64,000 bases of DNA. Source: Geosiphon pyriformis. Lineage: Eukaryota > Glomeromycota > Glomeromycetes > Archaeosporales > Geosiphonaceae. Below the pieces are notes generated by a model that was given only the letters and a program-made list of their open reading frames with translations, had not been told where the DNA came from and did no database searches. Positions within the stretch are counted from its first letter, which is position 1; every line of letters starts with the position of its first letter. The DNA lies in assembly GCA_016748015.1 (NCBI GenBank), contig JAAOMT010000703.1, forward strand, positions 112,099 through 176,098, given 5' to 3'. Below, in pieces: positions 33,240 through 45,502 of the stretch. Both the position numbers and the translations under genes were made by a program.

Positions 33240-35060
33240 AACTTGATATCAAATTAAGTCTTGGCCAAACTAAGCTTAGACATTCTATTAATAAACAAAA
33301 AAATTCCTAAATACCTATATAGTATATCACTTTTAGCAATTGTAATAAACAATCTATTAATTTTCAAAAAAGCATTTTTGATCTTTCTATTAATAAGAAT
33401 AGCCACAGTTTTATTATTATTAATCAAAATATCATTAATTAAAAAAAATTTACTGGCAATATTTAATATGTACTAAGTGGCAGCTTGGTTATTTCCAATC
33501 CAAATAGTATTATTAACAAAAACACTAGTCACAAAAAATAAAAACATTTTTCTCATGTTTTCTACTTTTTTTGTTTTAATCACAAATCTAGTATTAATCT
33601 TGTATCTACACAAATGTTCTTGTCTTTTAATTTTATACAAAAAAAAATTATAAAAGATTTTTTAGAGAAGAGAAAAGAATATCTTAATTTAATCAAGTTT
33701 ATTATGTACTTTATAACTATTTATAAGACCAAAGTTTGTTATAATCTTATTTAATCTGCTTTCATAAATGCTACCAAAAAAACTGATAAATCTCTTATAC
33801 TATGATTTGCTGTAAACTTGTTCTTAAATAGTGTCAACTAACCAAATCATATATCTTATACATGTCTTACAAAACCAACCAAATCTTTTTATTTTTTTCA
33901 GAACATTCTTAATTAACAATTCAACAGCAAAAATAGAAGATTGTTTTAAAGTATTTCTCAAAACTAAAAAGTTGTCTCCACAAAAAACACCAAACTTGCT
34001 GTAAGCAAAAGAGATCTGATTTAAGAAAATTTTGGAAGTAATTCTAAGCAATTTTAATTAATACAATATGATAAGTATTTGTTAAAATTTTATCCTACTC
34101 ATAAGACTTAGATATTATCAAAACCCATGCTTTTTTTCACAAAATTAAAACAATATCTAGAACTTCATATAAATTTAAAAGACCCAAAAGACACTTGAAA
34201 ACATTATTACTACAATGTTTCCACAATTTATTAGAGATACTACTCAGATCAACAGTTTTTTTATTTGGTAGATCTTTGATCACTTAAACCAACTTTTCAA
34301 AACTAATAATGTTCATAATATTTGAAAAAACATCATTTTTTATATAACATAACAAGACATATTAACTAGTTCAAATCTTAGGCAGAGCTTTAAGAACTAC
34401 TTACTTTCTGGTTCAACTTTCCATAATTGTATTAATCTTAGATTTAGCATTAGTAGATTTTAATATCAGCTTACTATTAACAATTAAATAGTTTAATACA
34501 ATCTTATAAAATGGCTTATTTAATATACTTCTGATTATGTGGCTTTTATCTGAGAAAAGATTTTCTATTCTTTTATTGATAATATGTTTTATAGTAATAG
34601 TTTTAGCAACTCTGGATTTATGTATTTTGGATTTGCAGTAATTCTTCCTAAACTTAGACAAACAACCAAGAACATTTATAGATTTGATGTCTTTCTGAAT
34701 CATGCTTTGCACTTCAAGAGCCTTATTTTTATTAACAACCAACCAAGTGCAAAGCAAAAAGTTAGTTTAAGACATATTACCAGACCTAAAAGATTTCACA
34801 ACTTTAACAACCAACAATTTTAATTTGAAAAACCTAGATAACTGTTTACTAAAAACACATTTGGCTTTATTGTATCAATATATAAAAAATGTTTTCTCAG
34901 CTAAATCTGCCATTATTTTTCTTAACAAATTCTATATAACATTTAAATTTTTGCCAATTTTTGTCTTTAAAAATCTATTTACTATTGCTAAAAGCTTAAC
35001 AAAAAAATACTTCTTAAAACAAACTTATTTGGCACTATTTACATTAGTAATCTTAAATTT
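33240..35060 (-). pseudogene. LINE-4 reverse transcriptase and linker, broken
   Basis: Near 33490-33525 the minus strand reads FVNNTIWIG, so both motif C Asp residues are Asn. 33824-34051 holds the fingers (RITSKIFLNQISFAYSKFGVF). 34413-34757 holds the linker (KSHIIRSILNKPFYKIVLNYLIV). Many stops between. Confidence 0.82.
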
Positions 35061-35800
35061 TTAACAATCTCTGTTAGCTTGTTTGTGCATGCTATTTAAA
35101 CAAATATTTAAAAGACCATTTAAATCAATTAAGACCATAATGGCTTTGTAATCCTTATTAAAAAAGTCAAAAATAAAATTAACATTATGACCAACAATTA
35201 TAAAAGACAAACTATTACTAATAAGAATATAATTTATGATTTTTTCAATTTCTTTTGTATTGCTCCAAGTAAAAACTTTAATTAATAGATGTTTATCAAA
35301 TAAGTTAACCAAATTTGAGCTTGAACAAAATCTGAAACTTGTACTTTTCTTAGACTTATCTTTATTGAAGTTTCTACTTAAAATAACAAAAGAAGATTCA
35401 TTTATGGTCTTAGCAATTAATAAGTTAATTACATTAGTCTGAGTCAATCATGTTGTTAGTACAGTATTAGTGTATAGTCTCAAAATCAAAACAGAAAGCT
35501 TATTTTTAAAAAACAACTTAACAAACAAAAACTGACCAGTTACTTTAGAGACTTTACATATATGCTTTGTTAGAGCAATGTTTATAATAATTGCAATACC
35601 AAAATTTAAGTAACCAGAGTTCAGACCAAAAGTAAACATATAAACACCATTAAATTTATCAGCAATTTATTAACAGATTTTTTTTTTAATTTTGTTTCAG
35701 TTATAATAGAAATTAAATTATTTATATCTTTGTGTCAACAAATAATATCTTTTTGTTTAGCAGGATTGTTTATACTCCTAATATTGCACATAGCTATTTT
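35061..35800 (-). pseudogene. LINE-4 endonuclease, broken
   Basis: 35448-35639 matches the middle of the fold (GIAIIINIAL, LILRLYTNTV). 35061-35447 has FVILSRNFNKDKS where GGDFNE is expected, so the catalytic Asp is Asn and both glycines are gone. The N-part (35640-35800) is shifted. Confidence 0.82.
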
Positions 35801-35829
35801 CCAAATAAAATTAATTATTGAGAAGAATG

Positions 35830-37600
35830 AGCATCAGAATTCAAACCAGCATTGTTCATTTTGGCCATCAAATCTATAACTATGTTTGACAAATTGTCTA
35901 TATTTTTTCCAATTTGAAACAACCAATAAGTCAAAAACCACTACTCTTACAACAGTTCTATCATTAATAGTCATACTTGAATCTTTATTTATCACTATAT
36001 CTGTCTTATGATTCTGTGATAAAAGAGTTACTAATAATTAACATTTAAAGTTAGACTAAGAAATTATTGGCTTAAATATGTTTAACTTCTTAGTTAGCTT
36101 ATTAACCATTTCTACAAGACTAATAAAACTGTGCTTAAGACTGGTAAACCTACTATTTATTTTCTTAAAAACCAACAAAATAGGCTTTACTTTTAAAAAA
36201 AAGCCAAAATTTGACAAACTATTATGTATAGAAAAAGAAAGAAAAAACTTACCAACAATTTTCATTCAAGAAACATTATTAAAAGCAACTAGATAAACAA
36301 TAAAAGCCAAATATTTAGCATAGATGGTTGTCAATTTGCTTTTATTTGTGTTTGACAATACCTTGTGAAAAAAACTTCTAAAAAGAAAATTCTTATTTAT
36401 AGAACAATTCAATAACATATGACTCATATTTTTACACTTTGTATACTTAATAAAACCCAAATAAAACCAATACAGATTGGCATTTCTTAATACTAGTGTA
36501 GTTCTTATAATAGCATCAAATAACTCAACAAAATTAAAGCAAACAACATTATATTTAAATTAAGCATATGTAATTAGATGTCAATCAATAACACATGTTT
36601 TTTTACCAACTGATTCAATAAAATTCCAAATATTATAAGCATTTGTTCTAATTGGTAATATATAGAGCAGTGCCCTATTATAGTTCTTTGCATTTCATAA
36701 ATTTTTGTCTTTATCAGCTTTTGTCATATATATAGTATCTTTTTTAATTAGAATAGACTATTTTGTTGTAACCAAATTAACATATTCCATTTGCTCAAAC
36801 TTCATTACAGTTTTTTGTCATATTCTTACCAACTGTATCTTGATTGACTTAATTATTTTAAACTCAGATAATACAGTATACACAGCCTTAACTGATGTTT
36901 CAATTAGAATTTTTTTTACTATTACTGTTTAATCTGTATGCCTAATAGGTTTTTTGATATTAGTATTCACAAAACATTTACAGTCTTTGTCTTTTCTGTA
37001 GTTTGTATTAAATTCAATTTAGATGTAAAAGAAATACAGATAATCTTAGCAAATTTTGAGAAAATTAACACCCACCAAAATCATTGATTTCTAAAAACAG
37101 TTTTTTGACTACTATATACTTCTTTTGAAATATTTATTTAACAACCTTATTTAACCTAAAATTTAAAATAAAAAACTTTTTAACAGAAATATTGACCAGA
37201 TTCTTAAGAGAAAAGAAAGTACTAAAAAAGCATTCAAAAGAACATCATTATCATTATTGTTACTCAAGAAATTGATTTTTCTTAATAACTTATCCAAAGT
37301 TTTTTTGGTCTTTATTTACAAACTCTTTGGTGTTTAGTCAAAATCTATTTCAGCAAAAATACCATTTTTATCATAATCAATACTGGTTTCTTTAACCAAA
37401 TACTTTATTTTTATGTTAACACTATTAGATTTAGTAAAGTTATCAGTTTTTGAGTTCCAAAAACAATTACTTAATTCTTTGATAGACACTTTTTTGTTGT
37501 TAATACTATTCTTTAAAACACCACATTTTTTTTTCTTTTTAGATATAATAGATTTGATATTAACACTAGAGCCAAAATCTTTAACAAATTTTTTATGACA
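35830..37600 (-). pseudogene. LINE-4 ORF1, broken, knuckle partly kept
   Basis: 36266-36460 has YTKCKNMSHMLLNC, a CCHC knuckle missing only its first Cys; it shows what the family's knuckle looked like. 36056-36265 is the C-part shared with LINE-3 (FLKVKPILLVFKKINS). The RRM-like block lies at about 36700-36930 (TVIVKKILIE, RIWQKTVMKFE with a stop for Trp). Confidence 0.75.
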
Positions 37601-37735
37601 ATAATATTAGGACTAACAGTGGTCTCATAATTAAGCAAAAACAGTTTGGATTTATTGTACTAAATAATTAAAACTTTTTTTAACAAATATACTTTTTCTG
37701 TAAATTTTGAATATAAGAAAGAAAAAAGTTTTTTT

Positions 37736-38095
37736 TTAATTATAATTTATATCAATAAAAAAACAAAATAAAAGCAACTAAATCATAAAAATAAACAATT
37801 ATTTAATAAAATTAAAATTAATTTAATTAGATTAATAATAACAAAAAATAATTAATATATTACAATAATAATAAATTATTTTAAATAGTTAAAAGCTAAA
37901 ATAATTAAAATAATTAATACTATATTAATAATTTATTTTGTATATAAAAATTTAATTTGTTGGTATAAATATCTACAAAAACTATTATTAGAATAAAATA
38001 CATATTTTGTAAACAATACACTAAATAAATTTAGCCAAAAACTTATAATTAAATAATTTTTATTTTTATTTTTATTTATTTATTAACAAATATAA
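37736..38095. other. AT-rich spacer
   Basis: A/T-rich sequence between the LINE-4 5' end and the LINE-5 3' end. No frame, repeat or motif that I can support. Confidence 0.55.
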
Positions 38096-39055
38096 TTCAA
38101 CTATTATTTAATATATAGAAACAAATTAAGTAATTCAAATTAAATATGGTTTTTGTGTTTACTATATGTAATTGGCTACTTAAGTCAATTAAGACTATAT
38201 TATATACTTATATTAAATTCTAATTCATTATCTAAATCTAAAAAAAAACAAGTTTTGTACAATCCAAAACTAATAGCAAAAAATTTAACAATTTCAAACA
38301 GACAAACTATCTTTATAGAAAAAAAGCTAGATAAGTTATTATGTACCTTAGGCAACACTTTTTTGTTTTCAATTAAGCCATTTCTTTCCATATTAACTTT
38401 ATATTTTGATTTAAAATTTTACAGTCTACTATAATACATATTAGCAAAATATTAAATAAAATTGTTTACTATTATTATAGCTTTTTTTTATCTTTAAATT
38501 TCAATATTGCTTTATTAATTCAATCTTTAAAAACAAATTTTTTGCACAAAACCTTATAAATGCTAATGTTAAATGTCTCCAAAAAAAAGTATATAATATT
38601 AAAGAAGTTGATAAAAAACAAGATTCTACCAAAAACTTTTACAACTTAGCATAATTTAACAAAAATTTAAAGTGCACTAAAGCATCTTTTGAACAAGTAA
38701 AAATATAATCAAGCAATTTGATATTATTACAAAACAGACACAATATATCTAAATACTTCTTATTAAATAACTTCTTCTTAACTATAATTGGCAGTCTCTT
38801 ATAAACTGTCTTTATTAAATATGTGCAAAAAACTGCTAAAGATTTGTTAGTAAAACCAAAAAGCATATGAAAGTTAGAATGTTAAACCAAAGTAATATAA
38901 TGCTAATTAATTTCTTGAACAAAAAAATTCTACAGAATTTCTATACTCAGATCTGCTTTCCATTGAGCCTGACTAATTGTTTAATAAATATCACAAACAA
39001 AATAACAAATATTGTTTAAAACAACTAAATTGTCTGTTAAAATAAAATTTTTATA
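38096..39055 (-). mobile_element. LINE-5: 3' fragment of a LINE
   Basis: A 3' UTR like LINE-4's (38096-38199), then minus-strand C-terminus (38200-38391, FFAISFGLYKTCFF) and finger region (38639-38866, YLDILCLFCNNIKLLDYIFTC with CX2C, His lost). Upstream to 39055 it reads ICYFVCDIYQTISQAQWK, matching LINE-6 at 43500-43550. It stops there, so it is 5'-truncated, as is common for LINEs. Confidence 0.82.
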
Positions 39056-39619
39056 TATAAGAAGAAGCACACTTCCATTACCCATCCAGTTTCCTTCAGT
39101 GGTAAAACATGGGCCCAGATCACTGGCAACTCTCCTTTTCATGTGGCTTCTTTGGTCGCTTCTGGTATTGGTTTAATTCCAGGTGTAAAACCTCTTTCAA
39201 TGGCCTCTGGATCTCTTAATATCTCTGAGTTGGGTAATTTTTTGGCATTTTTGGAATGCTCTTTAGAGCTCTTAGCCAATTAGGTTTCCAGTATTTTGAA
39301 AAAACTGAGCTTTATTGAATTGGTGCCATTGGCGTCTCTTTCTTGTGTTTCTCCTTTGGCTGTTTCTGCACCTGCAGGTTTGGTTGAGGATTCAGATATG
39401 GCTCTGAATAGTGGATTGACTTTGTCTGTCCCCTCTTTTTCTGGTGCTGATGAATCTGCTGTTGTTCTTAGTTCTAGTAGCTCGAAGGTTCTTACCTCTA
39501 AAGTAGGTGGTTTGGAATCTAAGATGTCTGCTCTGGAGGCTTCTATCAGTTCAGTTCTGGTAAGATTGGATCTCTTGTGTTCTAATTTGGGTTCTTTTGT
39601 TCATTTTCCATCCCAATGA
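39056..39619 (+). pseudogene. LINE-6 ORF1 C-terminal fragment
   Basis: Reads KTWAQITGNSPF near the left edge, equivalent to RTWVSVVGAPSG of LINE-2, then a stop. 39296-39619 continues as a Ser/Ala-rich segment with SSKVLTSKVGGLESK and VRLDLLCSNLG, ending PSQ-stop. LINE-1 has the same end (VKVGSLESK). No RNA-binding motif remains. Confidence 0.8.
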
Positions 39620-40805
39620 GTGATTTGGTTTGGAAATTTGCTACGTGCAATATTCGAGATATCAATGTTCCTGCTAAGTAAGCAGACATTGTTCGTTGAC
39701 ATGTAAGTTCTGGGAATATGGTTTTTTTTGTTACTGAAACAAAGTTGAGGTTCTCTGCTGGGCCATAGATCAAGGATAAGTTTGATGGAATTTGGATTTT
39801 TACTTCTGGTTTGGATGTTGGTCATCTTGGTGCCAGTGTTGCTGTGATCATGAACAATTTTTTGGCTCACCATGTTTCTAAAGTTGATGAGATTCCTGGT
39901 TAGGTTGTCTCTGTGTAACTGTTGTTTAAAGGCAAGCTCTCAGTGACTGTGCTCAGTTTATATGCTGGTGCTTCTTCTGGTGTTTGTTTCGGTCAGGTGT
40001 CTGAGATTAATTTTATCATTGCCAAGACTGTTAATACCAGCATTTTTGTCATATTGGGTGGAGATTTCAATGAAAGCAGATCTGGGAGGAGTGCAAGTTA
40101 CCAGTTTTGCTTGGGTCTGGATCTGGTCAATTCTTTTACTGGCCATCATTTGGCTGGAGTGCCTATGTAGTACAATTTAAGGGAAGTTGAAAAGACTATT
40201 GATTACATTTTAGTTGGCAAAAATCTGTTTTCCACTGTTGCTAAGCATTGTATTGGGCCTGTTTCTGAATTTTTTGATATAGATCACAGTGCTGTTATGG
40301 TGTTAGTTGGTTTGGGTGGGCTCTTGGATATTCGGTTAAATAGTTTGCACAAGCAGACTAACAAAGATTGTTGGAAGTTCAGGATTAAGAATGCAGATGT
40401 TGCCAAATGGACTAAGTTTAAGGATTGTGTTTCAGTTAGACTTTAGTTGGTCAGAAACCTTTTCTCTGATCCCAAAGCTGGTGGTAATTTGAATACTATG
40501 TGGGCAATTTTAGAAAGAGAAATGGTTGATTCAGCTGATGAGATTTTTTTGAGACATTGGTTTAGTGAATTTTAGTGCTCTAGAAATAGGCATTCTTCAA
40601 AGTTCTTTGGGCTTGAATTGCTTATTGCCAAGATTGTTAGTAAGATTTGTTCTGGTGACATGCTTGAAGTTGATTGTCTTGTAAGAAAATGGTTCACTTT
40701 GGACGAAGCCAAAGCTTGTGTTTTCTCTGACTTGGTCATCTTGGATGAAGATAGTGTGGTTTTTCTTAAACACTTGTCATTAGTTTGCAAAAAGTATAGG
40801 GTATA
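39617..40805 (+). pseudogene. LINE-6 endonuclease and linker
   Basis: Keeps VTETKLRF, the only copy here with the catalytic Glu. It also has ASVAVIMNNFL, LSLYAGASS and FVILGGDFNESR with the catalytic Asp; then FFDIDHSAVMVLVGLGG with the Asp-His pair. The active site therefore looks intact, but stops (for example P-stop-IKD where LINE-2 has a Trp codon) interrupt the frame. 40618-40806 is linker. Confidence 0.88.
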
Positions 40806-42360
40806 GGAGATTAAAAATGTTTGAGTCAAGGTTGGCTGAAAAAGCGTTTATTCGGAATGCTATAAACTAGCACATAGAGAGTTTTGCTTCTAATAAAGAT
40901 AGCATAATTAGAAGTGTTTTGGACTGGCCTTTTTGTAAGGTGGTCCTTGATCATTTGGTGGTTGATGGTGACTTGGTTTTGGAGCCCGAGGAGATAAAAT
41001 CTAAGGTGGATGAAATTATGGTGGAGTGGACAAGAGTGTGTACTATACCTTCATTGTTGCTTGATTACTGGGTCCGCCAGTACATGTCATTAGATTATGT
41101 AAGGGACAAGGCTTTTTCTGGTGTTATGAAAGAGATTAGTATGGAGAAGTTGCTTTTGGTGGTAGGTGGTCTGCCTGATGGCAAAGCTGCTGGCCTGTCT
41201 GGTATTCCTAATGAACTATGGAAGCATGGTGGTGAGGTGGCTTTGAGTTGTCTGTTGACTTTGCTGAATGCTTGCTTGTCTGCTGACAAGGTGCCTGTTT
41301 CTTGGCAAAAGGCCTGGGTGTCAATGATTCCTAAGCCATATGATTGAAATGGTGTTCTTACAAACATGCATCCTATTGCTCTGATTGAAACTGCCAGGAA
41401 GATTCTTTCTAAGGTTTTGTCTGATCAGATTTTATTTATGTGTAGTAAGTTTGGTGTTCTCTATGGTGACAATTTTTCGGTATTGAAGAACACGTCCACA
41501 CAGTCTCCAGTGTTTGCTGTTGAGACAGTTGTGGAGGATGCTCTCAAAAAAAATAGAGAACTTTGGCTGGTCTTGTAGGACATGCAAAAAGCATATGATT
41601 CTGTTGGGTGGCATCATTTGAGGGTTAGCTTATAGAGAATTAAGATGTATGACAAGTTCATTGAATTTTTTGGTAATATACATAAGAGTAGGTTCAACAA
41701 AATAATGACTGATTTTGGTTTCTCTGATGGATATCATGTTTGCGATGGTTTAGATTAAGATAAAGTCTTCTCACCACTTTTGTGAAGGATTTTTACTGAT
41801 CTGCTTCTATGTAAGGTCAAGAGACATGAACAGTTCTTTGGATACTGGATATGTTTCAAGTTTGTTTTGAAATCAGATTGAATTGAGAGCAGTGGTGAAT
41901 TGTCTTCTTATTTTGTGGCTGGTGCTTTTATTGATGATACAATTTGGGTTGAAAACTGTTAAGCTACTACTCAGAATATTTTGGACATTGCAAATGAGTT
42001 TTTTGTTGTTAATGACATTTCCATCAACAATGAGAAGACCGTGGTCATTCCAATCAATCTAGGTGTTAGAGTTGCTTCTTTGAGTATTAGTGGTCTGCCT
42101 ATTTTAATAGCCAAAAAGAGTGAAGCTTATCATTATCTGAGAATTTTTTTGTCTACTAAGGGACTTTCAAAGCCAAACATGACCAAGGCTCATTCTGATA
42201 TTTGTTTCTTTGCTAATGTGGTTCTCAGGAAAGCTATTACTGATAAACAGTTTTTGTATTTGGTATCAGCCATCTTGCAGCCTATTGTCAGCTATTGCAC
42301 TCAGTTCAGTTTTGTTTCGTCGAATATTTGCTGCAAATGGGATGTGATATTAAGGAAGTG
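40806..42360 (+). pseudogene. LINE-6 reverse transcriptase
   Basis: 40919-41347 is the RT leader (GGLPDGKAAGLSGIPNELW). 41366-41578 is the fingers (IALIETARKILSKVL). A stop then DMQKAYDSVGWHHL is motif A. At about 41920-41945 GAFIDDTIWV keeps both Asp residues, the only LINE copy here to do so. From 41981 a 521-codon frame starts inside the palm (ISINNEKTVVIPIN). Stops elsewhere prevent a full product. Confidence 0.9.
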
Positions 42361-44314
42361 GCTTAAGTCTAAGGCTGATTTATCTCGTGACTTCCCCAGT
42401 GAGTCTCTGTGTTATCCATCTTTATATGGTCTGAAGTCTTTTGAGCAGGTGCAATCCAAAGGGAAGTTGACTGCCTTGATTTTATTTTACAATTCTTCTG
42501 GAGTGCTTGGCCAATTGTTTGAGCACAGGTGTCTCAATTTGCAGGTTCTGAAGTGGTCTTCTTTGAATTCTTTGCAGTTTTCTGTTAAGTTGTGTGTTAG
42601 TCCTATGAACAATTTTTTGGCTGGTGTGGTTAAAATTTTTTTGTGCAATGATTTGTCTTTGTTGAACAGCTTGCCCAATGCATTTCGCAATCTTGGTAGT
42701 TTTTTTGTGTCTTCTATTCTGGGGAGTTCTCTGCACTTCAATTCTGTTCATTCATTGATGTGTTTTGGTGTGGCTTTTGGTGATAGGTTGTTTGATAGGA
42801 AGAGACATGTTATGAGTTGGGTGACTTTTAGATGCTGGAAGAGATTGGATCCAAGGAGTTTTGTTCCTTACTGGTTTAGGGTAGTGTCTGATTTTTTTTG
42901 TGGTGCTGATGTCTCATTGGCCAGTTCTGCAGGGTCTACTTGTATTTCTGGTTTAAATGTTTTGAATTCCAAGAAGTTTTCTGTGATTCTTGGTGGGTTG
43001 CATGAGATCTGGTCTGACTCGTTTGAGGTTTTTATGAATGGCTCGTTAAAAAATTTTGGTCATGCTGATGTTGCTGGTGGTGCAGCTGCTTATTTTCCTG
43101 CTATTAATTTGAGTATTGGTGTTAAAGTTCATGGTCTGCTGTCTTCTACTATGGCCGAACTGCAAATTATTGCTTTGTCTTTGGAGTGTGTTCTGTCTTC
43201 TTGTACAGTAGTCATGCATACTAACAGCCAGGCAGCTATTGATGTGTGTGTTTCTGAGATGTTGTTGTCTGCGCCTGATTTTTGCTCCTCTTGTTGGTTG
43301 AAAAGATGCCAGATTTTTAATTTGATTCATGAGAAGAATCTTTCTGTATGGTGGATTAAAGTTAAGGGACATTCTGGAATTCTTGGCAATGTTAAGACTA
43401 ATGCTGCTGCTGGTGATGCTGTTTTTTCTCATCTGTCTTTGCCTGTCAGTGTCTGGGAGCAATTTTTGGTAGCTGAGGGCACATCAGTGTCTGGCAATGC
43501 TCATTATTTTGTTTGGGATTTGTATAGATCTGTTTGTCTTGCATGATGGAAAGTGAGACCTGGCCATGATGTGATTCCTGAGGTGCTAATTAAGGCTGTA
43601 AATTGGAGTGCTACCACTAGAGTGTGGCATCCTGATTCGCATATGCTTGCTGGTTTTACTAGTCAAAGGTCTTCTTGTCTTTGCATGTACCTGATGAAAA
43701 CTGTACATCAATGGCTTCCTATGGTGGTTAGAAAACAGTTATATGATAGATCTTACCCTAGTGTGCTTTGCTTACTGTGTTGTGAGGTGGAGTTATCAGA
43801 TCATGTTTTCATGTGTTCTCATGATGTGAAGATTTGTGGGGAAGTTTTGGCTGTGGCGTCTGCAAATTGGCTTTTCATGGTCGGTCCTTGTGGCTTGTTG
43901 TCTTCTGCTGTTTTGCGATCTCTTCATTGGTGGTCTGTGGATGTTGAATTGTATTTGGTCTTGTATAAGGGATTTGTGCTGAGGGAATGGTGTGCTGAAG
44001 CTGTGAGGATTTTTGATGGTAGAAAGGAGACTGTTGGTGCTGTGGTTGGCTTTGTTAAACATTTAGTTGAGCTGTATTGCTCTAAGGCCTGGTTGATGAG
44101 GTCAGCGTTTAGGGTGAGAATGAAGAAAGCTGGTTTGGTTGGGAATAACAGTTTGTTTTCAGGTTTGTCTTGCTGCTTGGGTTCTTTGTTGTCTGATAAG
44201 GTGGTAAGGATGCTCAGTATTGCTGGCTCTTTTGCTGTTAGTTTTGGCCGTTACTTGTCTTGTCTCTTTTTCTCTGGTTTGGATGGTAGTCTATGTGTTA
44301 GTATTAGTGTGTAA
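42361..44314 (+). pseudogene. LINE-6 connection, RNase H and Cys/His finger
   Basis: This continues the 41981-43546 frame. The RNase H-like part reads VFMNGSLKN where TDGS is expected (Asp to Asn), MAELQIIALSLE (Glu kept) and MHTNSQAAID (SDS now TNS), so at least two acids are lost. A stop at 43547 precedes 43553-44314 (253 codons), with CLLCCEVELSDHVFMC, a complete CX2C..H..C finger, and the shared C-terminus FAVSFGRYLSCLFFSGLD. Confidence 0.9.
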
Positions 44315-44430
44315 TGTTGCCTTGTCTGGCCTGAGTGGCTAGTTACATATAGAAAATGTGTGAGCTGCGTTTAGTTTGAGTCTCTTAGTTTGGTTCTATG
44401 TACTATAGTGTAAACCATTTATAATTATCA

Positions 44431-44637
44431 AAAATATAGATCAGTCTAAAATTTTAAATGATGATCTTCACATGTTATTATTTATATAATTAAATTTTAT
44501 TGGTTAATATACATGTGTTTTTAATATATTATTTATAAGTAAGAAGTTTATTAGGCTTTTACAAAAAAATCTGGGTTTTATCTACTTGAACTAATACGTT
44601 TCATACATTTTTTGCATCAAAACAAACTCATTAAAAA
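44431..44637. other. Short AT-rich spacer after LINE-6
   Basis: About 200 bases without an interpretable frame or repeat, between the LINE-6 3' end and the LINE-7 scrap. Confidence 0.5.
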
Positions 44638-45230
44638 ATGTACAACACTAACAAAAAAGAGCTATTTAAGGTTATGGGCTTTAAGACAACTTCAGTTTTC
44701 TCAATTAAGGTAAAGCCAAAAATCTTTCAATTCCAATCTGATTTCCCTAAATTAACACCAACTAATGTAAGTTTTTTGATTATTGTGATAAGCTATTATA
44801 TATCACATTCTAATAAATTGTTGAAATATTCAACAATCAAAATTCCTTTTACAACCTAGGAAACCAATTTTAAAACTAGTGTTTTTTAAATTTGATAAAG
44901 TTATTTTAATTAAGATACAATTGATTGGTCTTTGACAAAAGGCCTTGGTTGTGTTTAAGTTAGCAGATGTTGCCAAATTGGTTGCTTTTAAATGATCAGT
45001 TCTTATGAGTAAAAACTCTATACATATGGCTTTGGCAGTTACTAATAAACAATTATAGATATCTAAGAATCTTTATTGGATACTGTTATACATTTTGCCA
45101 GTTAATATTACTGCTTATAATCTCTCTAATTTGCCAAAATTATATGATAAAAAAACCTGTTTTATTGGCTGTAATTTGAGTTTATATATACATAATAAGT
45201 ATGTTATGATTTGTTTTGCTAATAAAATAT
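44638..45230 (+). pseudogene. LINE-7: ORF1 scrap (RRM-like part)
   Basis: 44638-44859 is an open 73-codon piece whose end (TIKIPFTT) aligns weakly with LINE-2 KKIPVNLPK. From 44860 the match is clear: ILIKIQLIGL, QKALVVFKLADVAKLVAFK, ILLYILPVNITAYNLSNL and KKTCFIGCNLSLYIHNKY. The LINE is cut at 45231 by the LTR of element C; its other half lies outside the window. Confidence 0.72.
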
Positions 45231-45319
45231 TGTTACTCATACAAAAAAAAAGCTGAAAAAACAGATAAGAAAATAGACCAATAAAGAAATAATACTTAAT
45301 ATATAAGCACAATATCAAA

Positions 45320-45480
45320 AAACTATAATATATTGCTCAACAATATATATATTGCTAGTAAATTATGGCACACTATTCAGCAGTATAAGCAATGTTAATA
45401 AATTAAGGCATACTGCTTAGCAATATAAGCAATATCAGTAAATTAGAATATATTGTTCAAAAAAATATGAGATCTTATAA
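45320..45480 (+). repeat. About 40-bp tandem array with dyads in U3 of element C
   Basis: Decayed units of the type attGCTcAGCAATaTaAGCAATgTtAGtAAATTA, clearer in the solo LTR (53900-54112). It lies near the U3 start and upstream of the TATA site. Confidence 0.72.
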
Positions 45481-45493
45481 AACAAAAAATATG

Positions 45494-45502
45494 TATATAT
45501 AA
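45494..45502 (+). promoter_or_regulatory. Putative TATA box of element C 5' LTR
   Basis: TATATATAA just downstream of the U3 array, in the same relative place as in the other LTR families. Confidence 0.5.

Larger units (their letters stand above)
31035..37735 (-). mobile_element. LINE-4: full-length, most decayed LINE copy
   Basis: Minus-strand similarity to the other LINEs runs from a 3' UTR (31035-31137) to an ORF1 start near 37700, but reading frames survive only as short scraps. Subfamily features match LINE-3 (TIYAKYLAFIVYLVAF). Its conversion of nearly all G and C at silent and many replacement sites to A and T makes it the oldest or most mutated copy. Confidence 0.85.
39056..44430 (+). 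mobile_element. LINE-6: 5'-truncated, best preserved LINE
   Basis: Begins inside ORF1, downstream of the knuckle, and runs through ORF2 to a 3' UTR (44315-44430). Its base composition is much less AT-rich than the neighbouring copies. In-frame stops remain, and several fall where sibling copies have Gln or Trp codons: 39680 region (TAA for CAA of LINE-3) and 39698 region (TGA for TGG of LINE-2). Confidence 0.9.

Noticed and set aside
38639-39619. Twin-primed inversion joining LINE-5 and LINE-6 head to head
   Set aside because: Both arms have their own LINE 3' end and 3' UTR, whereas twin priming leaves only one 3' end.
39617-44314. Alternative genetic code that reads stops as Gln or Trp
   Set aside because: All three stop codons occur, at both Gln and Trp positions, together with frameshifts and catalytic-site changes. 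Sibling copies use normal codons at several of these sites. Decay explains this better.
44638-44859. Host gene at 44638-44859
   Set aside because: Its end runs into LINE ORF1 similarity and a stop, followed by more LINE-7 sequence; a host origin is not needed.
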